Source of the DNA: Mycobacteriales bacterium
GTDB taxonomy: Bacteria; Actinomycetota; Actinomycetes; Mycobacteriales; SCTD01
Assembly (NCBI GenBank): GCA_040902655.1
Contig: JBBDWV010000016.1
Span: 62,001-126,000, forward strand
Reading direction: 5' to 3'
DNA: 64,000 bases
In this document: positions 9,532 through 18,144 of the stretch, one piece after another
How the letters are laid out: each line of letters begins with the position of its first letter
Numbering within the stretch: position 1 is the stretch's first letter
Notes under the pieces: generated by a model
What the model was told of the DNA's origin: nothing
Seen by the model: the letters and a program-made list of their open reading frames with translations, nothing else
The model's database searches: none
Translations under genes and position numbers: made by a program

Positions 9532-10401
9532 GTGTTCTGGTCGACGCTGACCGGCAGGCTCGAGCAGGCCAAGGTTCTGGACCCGGTGGTCGAAAGCGTC
9601 GCGGGCGTCGTGCACGCGGCGCTCCCCCGCGGCCGGGTCAAGGACGCGCTGCACGGCACCTGGCTGGGCCACCAGCTGCACCCGCTGCTCATCGCCGGCC
9701 CGATCGGCCTGTGGTCCGGCGCCGTGCTGCTCGACCTGACCGCCGGTGAGGGCGGGCGCGACGCCGCCCGCCGGCTGGTCGGGGCGGGTGTGCTGGCCGT
9801 CGCGCCCACCGCCGCCTCCGGGCTGGCGGACTGGTCCGAGCTGGGCAGCGCCAAGCGGCCCAAGCGGGTCGGCCTCGTCCACGCGGCGGCCAACACCGCC
9901 ACCACGGTGCTGTACGCCGCCAGCTGGCTGGCGCGGCGCCGGGGCGACCACGCCGCGGGCCGCCGGCTCGCGCTGGCCGGCACGGCCGGCCTGGTTGTCG
10001 GCGGCTATCTGGGCGGCCACCTGTCCTACGCGCAGGGCGTGGGGGTCAACCGCAACGCCGACGAGCAGGTCGAGCCGCGCGACTGGACGGACGCCGCGGC
10101 GGCGGCCGACCTCGTCGACGGTCGTCCGTACCGCGTCGAGGTGCAGGGTCAGCAGGTCGTGCTGGTCCGCTCCGGCGGCCGGCTGCACGCCCTCGGCGCG
10201 ACGTGCGGCCACTGGGGTGCACCGCTCGAGGACGGCACCTTGGTCCAGGCGGGCGGTGACACCTGCCTCGAGTGCCCCTGGCACGGCAGCCGCTTCCGGC
10301 TCGCGGACGGCAGCGTCGCTCGGGGGCCCGCCACCTCACCGCAACGGTCGTACGACGTGGCGACCGTCGGCGAGCGCATCCAGGTCCGGGTCCACTCGTA
10401 G
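9532..10401 (+). CDS. DUF2231 membrane domain fused to a Rieske [2Fe-2S] domain
   Basis: 289 residues. The N-terminal half is a DUF2231-type membrane domain with four hydrophobic segments (H-Q-L-H-P-L-L-I-A-G-P-I-G near residue 50). The C-terminal 100 residues form a Rieske ferredoxin domain with C-G-H at about residue 222 and C-P-W-H at about residue 246, which ligate a [2Fe-2S] cluster. The GTG start (V-F-W-S-T-L-T-G) follows GAGGAGG. It is likely a membrane-attached electron carrier; its partner is unknown. It lies just outside the hydrogenase island. Confidence 0.85.
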   Translation: MFWSTLTGRLEQAKVLDPVVESVAGVVHAALPRGRVKDALHGTWLGHQLHPLLIAGPIGLWSGAVLLDLTAGEGGRDAARRLVGAGVLAVAPTAASGLADWSELGSAKRPKRVGLVHAAANTATTVLYAASWLARRRGDHAAGRRLALAGTAGLVVGGYLGGHLSYAQGVGVNRNADEQVEPRDWTDAAAAADLVDGRPYRVEVQGQQVVLVRSGGRLHALGATCGHWGAPLEDGTLVQAGGDTCLECPWHGSRFRLADGSVARGPATSPQRSYDVATVGERIQVRVHS

Positions 10402-10524
10402 CCCCCCGGGCTGATGAGCCTGCTGCGGCCCTGCTCCTCGCGGCGGCCGCCGGCGTACCCGCCGGGAATGCCGCCGGCCGACCGCGTTGTTGCACCGACA
10501 ACTTGACCTCGACGGAGAGACACC

Positions 10525-10698
10525 ATGACCCACGACGGCACCGACATCCTCGACCCGGCGACGGGTCTGACCCCGGCGAACCTGCGCGCCGCGGCGCTCA
10601 CGGCCTGCAACTACGCCACCGACGCCGAGGACGCGCGCTACCTGCTGGAGGCCCTCGGACTTCTTCAGGACCTGCGCCCGGACGCCCTGGCGAGCTAG
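10525..10698 (+). CDS. Small hypothetical protein (57 aa)
   Basis: ATG start with a weak GGAGAG site 8 bp upstream. The product is soluble, alanine- and leucine-rich, and mostly helical in appearance (N-L-R-A-A-A-L-T-A-C-N-Y-A-T-D-A-E-D-A-R-Y). I do not recognise a family. It is downstream of the Rieske-domain gene on the same strand and convergent with the last gene of the hyp operon. Codon use matches the neighbours, which supports it being real. Confidence 0.5.
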   Translation: MTHDGTDILDPATGLTPANLRAAALTACNYATDAEDARYLLEALGLLQDLRPDALAS

Positions 10699-10728
10699 TG
10701 CGGGCCTGTCGCCTCCAACCGAGGTGGC

Positions 10729-11103
10729 TCAGCCGCCGAGCTCCTCGATCAGCTGGCTGACCGCACGCAGCAGTTCGCCGTGGTCCGGCTCGTCGGCGTG
10801 CGGGTCACGCTGCCCGGCGGCGAAGGCCTCGGCAGCCACCGCGGCGGTGACGGCGGCGAACGCAGTGAACTGCCGGCCGACGACCTCCAGCATCACCGTC
10901 AGCGCCGGGACCGACTCCTCGCGTACGTGGCCGATGCCGCCGACCACGCGGGCCAGCAGGTCGTTCAGCGCCACCCCCGAGACGGCCCGCAGGCCGTCAG
11001 CGCCGGCATCGGCGTACATCGCCGTCAGCAGCGCGAGGGCAGCGCGGCGCGCGGCGGCGTCCTGCTCGGGGTCCGGCACCAGCTCGATCGAGATGTCCAC
11101 CAC
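10729..11103 (-). CDS. Hypothetical protein at the end of the hyp operon
   Basis: 124 residues from a GTG start 12 bp after the hypF stop, so probably co-transcribed with hypCDEF. It is alpha-helical in appearance and rich in Ala and Val, with an acidic C-terminus (D-P-H-A-D-E-P-D-H-G-E). It has no signal peptide, no cysteine and no motif I recognise. Position alone suggests an accessory role in hydrogenase maturation. Confidence 0.6.
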   Translation of the reverse strand: MVDISIELVPDPEQDAAARRAALALLTAMYADAGADGLRAVSGVALNDLLARVVGGIGHVREESVPALTVMLEVVGRQFTAFAAVTAAVAAEAFAAGQRDPHADEPDHGELLRAVSQLIEELGG

Positions 11104-11115
11104 GCCTGAAGCGTC

Positions 11116-13380
11116 TCAGGCCGGCGTCGCGGCCGCGACGGCAGCCTGACCGACGCTGATCGACCCGTCGTTGGGCGACAGCTGCTCGTGCTGCAGGACC
11201 CGCAGCCCGGCGCTGCGCAGCCGGGTGGCCAGCAGGTCGCTCAGCAGGACGTTCTGGAAGACGCCCCCGCTCAGGGCCACGGTGTCGACACCGGCCTGCG
11301 CGGCCTGCGCGACGGCCAGCGCGGCGGCACCCTCGGCCAGGCCGCGGTGGAATCCGGCAGCCATCACCTCCACCGGGAGACCTCGCCGCCGGTCCCCGAG
11401 CAGCGCGGCGAGCATCGGCGCCGGGTCGAGCGTGGCGTCGCGGATGTCGAACTCGTACTGCGGCACCGATCCCGGATCGGCTGTCCGCGCCACCGCCTCG
11501 AGGTCGACCGCAGCCTGTCCTTCATACGTCACGCAGGTACGCAGCCCCAGCAGGGCCGCGACCGCGTCGAAGAGCCGGCCCGCGCTCGAGGTCTCCGGTG
11601 CGCGACCGGACGCCACCACCGACAGGACGGATGCCCACCGCTCGTCCAGGCGCGGGCCGTGCTCGGCGGCGACGTCGGCTCCCAGGCTGCGGTGCAGCCA
11701 TGCCAGCGCCATCCGCCACGGCTCGCGGACGGCCGCATCACCGCCCGGCAACGCGACGGTGGCGAGATGGCCGACCCGGGTGAAACCGGTCAGGTCGGCG
11801 AGCAGGAACTCCCCGCCCCACAGCGTCCCGTCGGTCCCCAGACCCACGCCGTCGAAAGCGATCCCGAGGACAGGCGAGATCACCCCGTGCTCGGTCAGGC
11901 AGGCCGCGATGTGCGCGTGGTGGTGCTGCACGCCCAGCAGCGGCAACCCGCTCTCGGCGGCCCAGGCCGTCGACCGGTAGTCCGGGTGCAGGTCGTGCGC
12001 GACCACCGCCGGCAGCACCCCGCTGAGCGAGACGAGGTGCTCGACGGCGGCGACGAAGGCGGTGTACGCAGCCCACTCGTCGAGGTCACCCAGGTGCTGG
12101 CTGAGCACGAGCGAGCGGCCGCGCGCGAGCGCGACGGTGTTCTTGAGCTGGGCCCCCACCGCGAGCACGGGGCGGGCAGCCTCGACCGGCAGGCGTAGCG
12201 GCTGCGGGACCCAGCCCCGCGCGCGCCGCACCATCTGCACCCGCTCGCCCGGCAGGCTGCGCAGGATCGAGTCGTCGACCCGGACGTGGATCTCCCGGTC
12301 GTGCGACAGCAGCCCGTCGGTCATCGGGCCGAGCCGGTCGTGGGCCTCGTCGTCGCGGTGGACGACCGGCTCGTCGCTCTGGTTCCCGCTCGTCATGACC
12401 AGCGGCCGCCGGGCGGCGCCGAGCAGCAGCTCGTGGAGCGGGCTGGAGGGCAGCATCACGCCCAGGTCGGGCAGCCCGGGAGCCACCGCCGCCGCGAGAC
12501 CGGCCGCCGGAATACGGGGCGCGAGGACGATCGGGCGCCGCGAGGACACCAGGGCCGCCCGGGCCACGGCGTCCAACCGGCACAGTTGCTGCGCGCCGGC
12601 CAGGTCGCCGACCATGACCGCGAACGGCTTCTCGTCCCGCCGCTTGCGCTGCCGCAGCGCCTGCACCGCGGCCTCGTCGGTGGCGTCGCAGGCCAGGTGG
12701 TAGCCGCCGATGCCCTTCACCGCGACGATGCCGCCGCCGGTCAGGCAGGCCACGGCGGCATCCAGCGCAGCCGGTCCGTCCAGCTCCGCTCCGCCGCTGG
12801 ACCAGGTCAGCCGCGGCCCGCAGACGGGGCAGGCGTTCGGCTGGGCATGGAAGCGCCGGTCCGCCGGGTCGTCGTACTCCGCCTGGCACCGGGCGCACAT
12901 CGCGAAGGACGCCATCGTGGTCGCCGGGCGGTCGTACGGGACCGACCGGACGATCGTGTAGCGCGGGCCGCAGTCGGTGCAGTTGGTGAAGGGATAGCCG
13001 AAGCGCCGGTCGGCCGGATCGGCCAACTCCGCCAGACAGGCCGCGCAGGGCGCGACGTCGGCGCTGACCCGCACGTCGGTCGCGTCCCCCGGCGTGCTGG
13101 CGACGATGGTGAAACCGGTCCCGCCCTGTGGGGGGAGCACGGCGGCGTCGACGGCCTCGACGGCGGCCAGTGCAGGCGGATCGGTCTCCAGCGCGCGCTG
13201 CAGCAGGTCCAGCGCCGCGGCCGGACCCTCGACCTCCAGAACGACGCCCTGTCCGTCGTTGCCGACCCACCCGGCCAGGCCGAGCTCGACCGCCCGCCGG
13301 TAGACGAACGGGCGGAAACCGACACCCTGCACCGTGCCCCGGACAGAAAGGCGCCGACGCTCGACGGCGGGCAGGGGCAC
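11116..13380 (-). CDS. hypF: HypF, carbamoyltransferase of [NiFe]-hydrogenase maturation
   Basis: 754 residues, the usual HypF length. Order: acylphosphatase domain (V-R-G-T-V-Q-G-V-G-F-R-P-F), two zinc fingers (C-x2-C-x18-C-x2-C, twice, each ending C-G-P-R), YrdC-like ATP/carbamoyl domain, then a Kae1-like domain with H-H-H-A-H. HypF turns carbamoyl phosphate into a thiocarboxamide on HypE, the source of the cyanide ligands. The GTG start lies 2 bp after the hypE stop. Longer in-frame extensions lie inside hypE and are shadows. Confidence 0.95.
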   Translation of the reverse strand: MPLPAVERRRLSVRGTVQGVGFRPFVYRRAVELGLAGWVGNDGQGVVLEVEGPAAALDLLQRALETDPPALAAVEAVDAAVLPPQGGTGFTIVASTPGDATDVRVSADVAPCAACLAELADPADRRFGYPFTNCTDCGPRYTIVRSVPYDRPATTMASFAMCARCQAEYDDPADRRFHAQPNACPVCGPRLTWSSGGAELDGPAALDAAVACLTGGGIVAVKGIGGYHLACDATDEAAVQALRQRKRRDEKPFAVMVGDLAGAQQLCRLDAVARAALVSSRRPIVLAPRIPAAGLAAAVAPGLPDLGVMLPSSPLHELLLGAARRPLVMTSGNQSDEPVVHRDDEAHDRLGPMTDGLLSHDREIHVRVDDSILRSLPGERVQMVRRARGWVPQPLRLPVEAARPVLAVGAQLKNTVALARGRSLVLSQHLGDLDEWAAYTAFVAAVEHLVSLSGVLPAVVAHDLHPDYRSTAWAAESGLPLLGVQHHHAHIAACLTEHGVISPVLGIAFDGVGLGTDGTLWGGEFLLADLTGFTRVGHLATVALPGGDAAVREPWRMALAWLHRSLGADVAAEHGPRLDERWASVLSVVASGRAPETSSAGRLFDAVAALLGLRTCVTYEGQAAVDLEAVARTADPGSVPQYEFDIRDATLDPAPMLAALLGDRRRGLPVEVMAAGFHRGLAEGAAALAVAQAAQAGVDTVALSGGVFQNVLLSDLLATRLRSAGLRVLQHEQLSPNDGSISVGQAAVAAATPA

Positions 13381-13382
13381 GG

Positions 13383-14474
13383 TCAGCAGATGCGCGGGAG
13401 CGGGTCGCCGACGAGCATGTCGACGATCCGGGTGCCACCGAAGGCGGTCTCCAGCAGCACGATCCGTTCCGGCTCCGCCGCGATCCGGCCGATGACGGCA
13501 GCGTCGGCGCCCAGCGGGTGCTGCCGCATCGCGGCCACCGCGGCCTGCGCCTGGTCGGCCGGCACGACGGCGACGAGCTTGCCTTCGTTCGCGACATAGA
13601 GCGGGTCGATCCCGAGCAGGTCGCAGGCGCCGACCACCGGGCGGCGCAGCGGCAGGGCGGCCTCCTGAAGCACCACCGCGACCTCGGCATCGGCCGCCAG
13701 CTCGTTGCACACCGTCCCGACACCGCCCCGGGTGGGGTCTCGTAGCCAGCGGGTGTCCGGCGCTGCGGCCAGCAGGAGCTCGACCAGCTCACCGAGTGGC
13801 GCCGTGTCGGACTCGACGTCGGCCTCGAGGTCGAGGTCCCCGCGCGCGAGCATGACCGCGACCCCGTGGTCGGCGAGCGTCCCGCTCACCAACACCGCGT
13901 CACCCGGGCGCACCAGCTGCGCGCCCAGCTGGCGCTCCGCCGGGATCATCCCCACACCGGCCGTGGTGATGTAGAGGCCGTCGGCAGCACCGGTGTCCAC
14001 CACCTTGGTGTCACCGGTGACGATCGTGACGCCGGCCTTCGCCGCGGCCTCCGCCATGTCCGCGACGATCGCCTTGAGCTCCTCGACCGGGAAGCCCTCC
14101 TCGATCACGAACGCCGCCGACAGCCACATCGGGCGGGCACCGCACATCGCCAGGTCGTTGACCGTCCCGTGCACGGCCAGATGGCCGATCGAGCCGCCGG
14201 GGAACCGGCGGGGCTTCACGACGTAGGAGTCGGTGGAGAACGCCATGCGGTCCCCGGACGGCGTCACGAGCAGCGCCCCGTCGCCCAGCTGCTCGAGCTG
14301 CTCGTTGCGAAACGCCTCGAGGAAGACCGCGTCGATCAGGGCCGCGGACGCCTTTCCCCCGGCGCCGTGCGCGAGCGTGACGACATCGTCGGTCAACCGA
14401 GGGCGGCGCCGACGGAAGGACTCGACCCGCTCGAGCACCAGCTCCTGGCGGCCGTCCGCGGTCGGCGCCGTCAC
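13383..14474 (-). CDS. hypE: HypE, cyanide-forming dehydratase
   Basis: 363 residues of the AIR-synthase/PurM fold, with L-A-H-G-A-G-G-K near the N-terminus and D-P-T-R-G-G-V-G-T in the middle. The protein ends in P-R-I-C: the invariant C-terminal Cys that receives the carbamoyl group and is dehydrated to thiocyanate is present. The GTG start overlaps the hypD stop by 4 bp. It works with HypF upstream of transfer to HypCD. Confidence 0.96.
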   Translation of the reverse strand: MTAPTADGRQELVLERVESFRRRRPRLTDDVVTLAHGAGGKASAALIDAVFLEAFRNEQLEQLGDGALLVTPSGDRMAFSTDSYVVKPRRFPGGSIGHLAVHGTVNDLAMCGARPMWLSAAFVIEEGFPVEELKAIVADMAEAAAKAGVTIVTGDTKVVDTGAADGLYITTAGVGMIPAERQLGAQLVRPGDAVLVSGTLADHGVAVMLARGDLDLEADVESDTAPLGELVELLLAAAPDTRWLRDPTRGGVGTVCNELAADAEVAVVLQEAALPLRRPVVGACDLLGIDPLYVANEGKLVAVVPADQAQAAVAAMRQHPLGADAAVIGRIAAEPERIVLLETAFGGTRIVDMLVGDPLPRIC

Positions 14475-15610
14475 ACCGCCGCCGCGGCGAGACCCGCGGC
14501 CGTGCTGTGCAACCGGCCGAAGGTGTAGTAGGCCGCGCAGGCGCCCTCGGAGGAGACCATGCAGGTGCCGATGGGTGTCTCGGGCGTGCACGCCGTGCCG
14601 AAGACCTTGCACTCCCAGGGCTTGATGACGCCCTTGAGCACCTCACCGCACTGGCAGGACTTCGGGTCGGCCACCCGCACGCCGGGCACCTCGAACAGCC
14701 GCTCCGCGTCGTACGCCGCAAAGTCGTCGTTCAGAGCCAGCGCGCTCTGGGCGATGAAGCCCAGGCCGCGCCACTCGAAGTGCGGCCGCAGGGTGAAGAC
14801 CTGCTCCAGGATCCGGAGCGCAATCGGGTTGCCCTCATCGGTGACGACCCGGTTGTACTGATTCTCCACCTCACACCGGCCGTCGGCGTACTGCTGCAGC
14901 AGCATGACTACGGCCTGCAGGATGTCGAGCGGTTCGAAACCGGCGGTGACCAGCGGCAGGCCGTACCGCTGCGGGACGAAGTCGTACGGCCGGTTGCCGA
15001 TCACGGTACTGACGTGGCCCGGGCCGAGGAAGCCGTCCAGGCGCAGGTCCGGCGAGTTCAGAATGGCCTTGAGCGGCGGCACGATCGTCACGTGGTTGGA
15101 GAAGACGCTGAAGTTCTGCACTCCCAGCTCGCGCGCCCGCAGCAACGTCACAGCGGTCGACGGCGCAGTCGTCTCGAAGCCGACGGCGAAGAACACCACC
15201 TGCTTGTCCGGGTTGGCCAGGGCCAGCTTCAGCGCGTCGAGCGGGCTGTAGACCATGCGCACGTCGGCGCCGCGGGCCTTGGCCTCGAGCAGGCTGGAGG
15301 TGCTACCGGGCACTCGCAGCATGTCGCCGAAGGACGTGAAGATCATGTCGGGTCGCTCGGCCAGCGCGATCGCGTCGTCCACGCGCCCCATCGGGATCAC
15401 GCAGACCGGACAGCCGGGCCCGTGCACCAGCTCCACGGTGTCGGGGAGCAGCTGCTCGATGCCGTGTCGGTAGATGGTGTGCGTATGACCGCCGCACACC
15501 TCCATGAAGGCGTACGGCACGCCGCCTCGGCCGCCCTCGGCCAGCTCGGTGATGCGGCGGACCGCGACGCGCGCGGCCGCAGGATCGCGGTACTCGTCGA
15601 CGTACTTCAC
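14471..15610 (-). CDS. hypD: HypD, Fe(CN)2CO assembly scaffold
   Basis: 379 residues. It carries the C-G-G-H motif (M-E-V-C-G-G-H-T-H), G-P-G-C-P-V-C-V-I-P, G-F-E-T-T-A-P, and the C-terminal Cys set (C-Q-C-G-E, W-E-C-K-V-F-G-T-A-C, G-T-C-M-V-S-S-E-G-A-C) that holds the [4Fe-4S] cluster. HypD with HypC carries the Fe(CN)2CO unit. The ATG overlaps the upstream SIS gene stop by 4 bp, and hypE overlaps its own stop. Confidence 0.97.
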   Translation of the reverse strand: MKYVDEYRDPAAARVAVRRITELAEGGRGGVPYAFMEVCGGHTHTIYRHGIEQLLPDTVELVHGPGCPVCVIPMGRVDDAIALAERPDMIFTSFGDMLRVPGSTSSLLEAKARGADVRMVYSPLDALKLALANPDKQVVFFAVGFETTAPSTAVTLLRARELGVQNFSVFSNHVTIVPPLKAILNSPDLRLDGFLGPGHVSTVIGNRPYDFVPQRYGLPLVTAGFEPLDILQAVVMLLQQYADGRCEVENQYNRVVTDEGNPIALRILEQVFTLRPHFEWRGLGFIAQSALALNDDFAAYDAERLFEVPGVRVADPKSCQCGEVLKGVIKPWECKVFGTACTPETPIGTCMVSSEGACAAYYTFGRLHSTAAGLAAAAV

Positions 15611-16251
15611 AGGCCCTCCTGGGGCTCGAGACGATCCTGGACTCGCTGCCAGAGCGCATGGGCGAGCGCCGACTGCGCCTCCTGCGTCCGGTGCACACTC
15701 TGCCCCTCGACAGCGAGACAGTGCTGGAGATCGGCGCAGGTACCCATGGCCCCGCCGCCGTAGCCGGCCAGCCCGACGGTCAGCATCCCGGCTCGACGGG
15801 CCTGTGCGAAGGCGCGCAGCACGTTCGCAGACCCGCCGCTGGTGGACAGCCCCAGCGCGATGTCGCCGGCCCGGCCGTGCGCCATGAGCTGGCGGGCGAA
15901 CACCACCTCGACGCCGACGTCGTTGGACAATGCCGTCAGCACCGCCGGGTCGGCCGCCAGGGACCGCGCGGGCAGCGACCGGCCGGTCGTCGGGGAGACG
16001 AACAGCGCCGACATGCCCGCGGCGTCGGTGGCCGAGCCGCCGTTGCCGAAGCAGAACAGTCGCCCGCCGGCGGCGAAGGCCGCGGCCATGGCGTCCGCAG
16101 CGGCGTCGAGCACCGGTCCCAGCTCGACCACGGTACGGATGCGTGCCTGCGCGCTCTCCAGCGTCTTGGCCTGCGCCGAACGGGCGAGGTCGGCGAGCAG
16201 GGCCGTGGCGTCACGCTCGTCCGTGTCGAGCATCGGGTACAGGAAGCTCAT
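15607..16251 (-). CDS. SIS-domain protein, phosphoheptose-isomerase-like (GmhA family)
   Basis: 214 residues with F-C-F-G-N-G-G-S-A-T-D-A near residue 65, the sugar-phosphate binding loop of GmhA, and L-S-T-S-G-G-S-A-N-V near residue 140. GmhA isomerises sedoheptulose-7-phosphate. No heptose pathway genes are here; the gene sits in the hyp operon with 4-bp overlaps on both sides. It may have been recruited for hydrogenase maturation, which is inference from context. The partner SIS-HypC fusion immediately upstream supports this. Confidence 0.82.
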   Translation of the reverse strand: MSFLYPMLDTDERDATALLADLARSAQAKTLESAQARIRTVVELGPVLDAAADAMAAAFAAGGRLFCFGNGGSATDAAGMSALFVSPTTGRSLPARSLAADPAVLTALSNDVGVEVVFARQLMAHGRAGDIALGLSTSGGSANVLRAFAQARRAGMLTVGLAGYGGGAMGTCADLQHCLAVEGQSVHRTQEAQSALAHALWQRVQDRLEPQEGL

Positions 16252-16967
16252 GACGGGCCCGCCAGGCTGGTGATGGCCATGCCGGCGTGCACCACGAGCA
16301 GGTCATCGGGTGCTGCCGCTCCCACGAGCGAGAGGTCGACGTCCTCGAGCCCGTCGGCGGTGCGCACCCGCGCCGTGGAGCCCGACGCACTGACGACTTC
16401 CGCGAGGCGCCCTTCGTCGGAGCAGGTGATGCACACCGGGCCGTCGCAGTCGGCGGGCGGCACGAGCAGCCCCGCATGCTCGAGGCAGACGTGGGACAGC
16501 TCCCACAGCAGGTGATAGAGCAGGATGAAGCTGCCGTCGTGGGCGGCCGTCTGGTCGTCGGGCAGCCACAGGACGTGGTCGGCCGCGCCCGCCTCCGGTC
16601 GCTCTCCCGCGCCGATCCACAGCGTGGCCGCACCCCAGACCGGGGCCCGGCGGACGAGCTCGCGGGCCACCGGGTCCTGCGCCGTGGCGATGACCAGGAG
16701 CACGTCGCCGCTGCTCAGGTTGGCGCGCGCGGTCGGGATCAGCTGGTGCGACGAGAGCGCCACCGAGGCCAGCGCCGGCTTGCCGACGATGACCGGGTGC
16801 ACGAACTCCACCGCGACGTGCTGCGCGTGGTGCGGCCAGGCCGGTGACGCGCACCAGAGGGTGCCGCCCGCCGACAGCCGCCGCGCGAGCGCGAGCGAGG
16901 CCGCCGCGAGATCGTCGGCGAGGCCGCCCGACAGCCCGGTGGCGACGGCAGCCTCGGCCACACTCAC
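16248..16967 (-). CDS. SIS-like domain fused to a HypC-type domain
   Basis: 239 residues. Residues 1-150 resemble a divergent SIS domain (F-V-H-P-V-I-V-G-K-P, then E-L-S-H-V-C-L-E-H-A-G-L-L). Residues about 175-239 resemble HypC: C-I-T-C-S-D-E-G-R-L-A-E-V-V followed by D-D-L-L-V-V-H-A-G-M-A-I. True HypC needs an N-terminal Met-Cys; here the cysteines are internal, so it cannot act in exactly the same way. It lies between hypC and the SIS isomerase with 4-bp overlaps, so stoichiometric coupling is likely. Confidence 0.75.
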   Translation of the reverse strand: MSVAEAAVATGLSGGLADDLAAASLALARRLSAGGTLWCASPAWPHHAQHVAVEFVHPVIVGKPALASVALSSHQLIPTARANLSSGDVLLVIATAQDPVARELVRRAPVWGAATLWIGAGERPEAGAADHVLWLPDDQTAAHDGSFILLYHLLWELSHVCLEHAGLLVPPADCDGPVCITCSDEGRLAEVVSASGSTARVRTADGLEDVDLSLVGAAAPDDLLVVHAGMAITSLAGPS

Positions 16968-17281
16968 GACTGGCCGCCGGCGCCGACCGCTGTCCCTTCG
17001 AGGCCCTCGATCGCTGCCGAGTAGTCGTTGATCTCCTGCTCGTACATGTCGCCGAGCGCTTTGAGGGCGTCGAGCGTCTCGCGCGCCTCGGCCTCGTCGA
17101 TCTTGGCCATCGCGAAGCCGACATGGACGAGCACCCAGTCACCGACCTGCGCACCCCCGGGGCCGTCGAGCCCGATCAGGGACACCGAGACCTCACGGCG
17201 GACGCCCTCGACGTCCACCTTCGCGCGCTGCTGTGCCGGGTCGTTGATCTCGACGATCTGGCCCGGAATGCCGAGGCACAT
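16964..17281 (-). CDS. hypC: HypC, hydrogenase maturation chaperone
   Basis: 105 residues starting M-C-L-G-I-P-G-Q-I-V-E-I, the HypC signature in which Cys2 carries iron and contacts the immature large subunit. V-G-D-W-V-L-V-H-V-G-F-A-M follows at mid-length. The ATG has GGGAG 6 bp upstream. First gene of the minus-strand operon hypC, SIS-HypC, SIS, hypD, hypE, hypF, small unknown. The C-terminal 30 residues are longer and more acidic than in short HypCs. Confidence 0.96.
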   Translation of the reverse strand: MCLGIPGQIVEINDPAQQRAKVDVEGVRREVSVSLIGLDGPGGAQVGDWVLVHVGFAMAKIDEAEARETLDALKALGDMYEQEINDYSAAIEGLEGTAVGAGGQS

Positions 17282-17325
17282 GTCGCGCTCCCTTGTCAGT
17301 GTTCCTCCGACTGTAATCCCGTTCG

Positions 17326-17332
17326 GTAGATG
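17326..17332 (+). promoter_or_regulatory. GTAGATG half-site between hypC and the ATPase pair
   Basis: GTAGATG followed by TGTGG lies in the 101-bp divergent region, 45 bp from hypC and 51 bp from the next start. It matches the left arm of fuller palindromes at 27308 and 30688, but the right arm is not conserved here. Weak on its own; listed because of those copies. Confidence 0.3.
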
Positions 17333-17382
17333 TGTGGGGCCAGTAGCAAACAGAAAATCCGAGCCGGCCGTACAGTCCGCCC

Positions 17383-18144
17383 ATGCGACTGGCATTCGTG
17401 GGCAAGGGCGGTGCGGGCAAGTCCTCGTTGTCGGGCACCTTCGCCCGGTTGCTCGCCGGGACGGAGGAGCGGGTTCTCGCCATCGACTCCGACCCGATGC
17501 CGGGCATGGCCTTTTCCCTCGGGGCTCCGCAGAGCGACGCGGGGCTGCCCGACGAGGCCGTCGAGGAGTACGAAGACGACCAGGGCCGCCGGCGCTACCG
17601 GCTGCGCGAGGGGCTGACCGGGCCGGAGGCGGTCGAGCAGTACGCCGTACGCACGCCCGACGGCGTGCACTTCTTCCAGCTCGGCAAGGCCCGCGGGCCG
17701 AAGTGGACCAATCCGCGGCAGCACTTCGGTTTCCAGCGCGTGCTGGACGACCTGCCCGGCGACGGCTGGAGCATCGTCGGCGACCTGCCGGGCGGCACCC
17801 GTCAGCCGTTCCTGACCTGGGGCCGCTACGCCCAGACGTTCCTGGTCGTCGTCGAGCCGACGCCCGCGTCCCTGCTCACGGGTCGCCGGCTCGCCAAGCT
17901 CGCCGCGAGCGCCAAGGCTCCCCGTGTCGTGGCGGTCGCCAATAAGGTCCGCGAGCCGCAGGACGCCGCACGGGTTGCCGACCGGACCGGCCTCGAGGTG
18001 ATCGCCTCGGTTCCGTTCGATCATGCGGTCGGCGAGGCGGATCGTCTCGGCCGGGCGGTCCTGGACCACGATCCCGACGGACGGACCGTGACGGCGGTAC
18101 GGTCCCTTCTCGAGGTCCTGAGGAACGAGACGGAGCGCGTATGA
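17383..18144 (+). CDS. CooC/MinD-like P-loop ATPase without the CxC motif
   Basis: 253 residues. It has a deviant Walker A (K-G-G-A-G-K-S-S at 8-15) and V-L-A-I-D-S-D-P-M-P (switch/A' region). The CxC metal motif of CooC is absent; the corresponding region is an insert rich in charged residues. Closest relative in the window is the 29825-30619 product: both have a post-A' stretch ending in G-L-P-(D/E)-(E/A)-A and lack Cys there. Its stop overlaps the next ATPase start (ATGA), giving a two-gene pair. Divergent from hypC. A role in hydrogenase metal insertion or redox gating is inferred. Confidence 0.8.
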   Translation: MRLAFVGKGGAGKSSLSGTFARLLAGTEERVLAIDSDPMPGMAFSLGAPQSDAGLPDEAVEEYEDDQGRRRYRLREGLTGPEAVEQYAVRTPDGVHFFQLGKARGPKWTNPRQHFGFQRVLDDLPGDGWSIVGDLPGGTRQPFLTWGRYAQTFLVVVEPTPASLLTGRRLAKLAASAKAPRVVAVANKVREPQDAARVADRTGLEVIASVPFDHAVGEADRLGRAVLDHDPDGRTVTAVRSLLEVLRNETERV

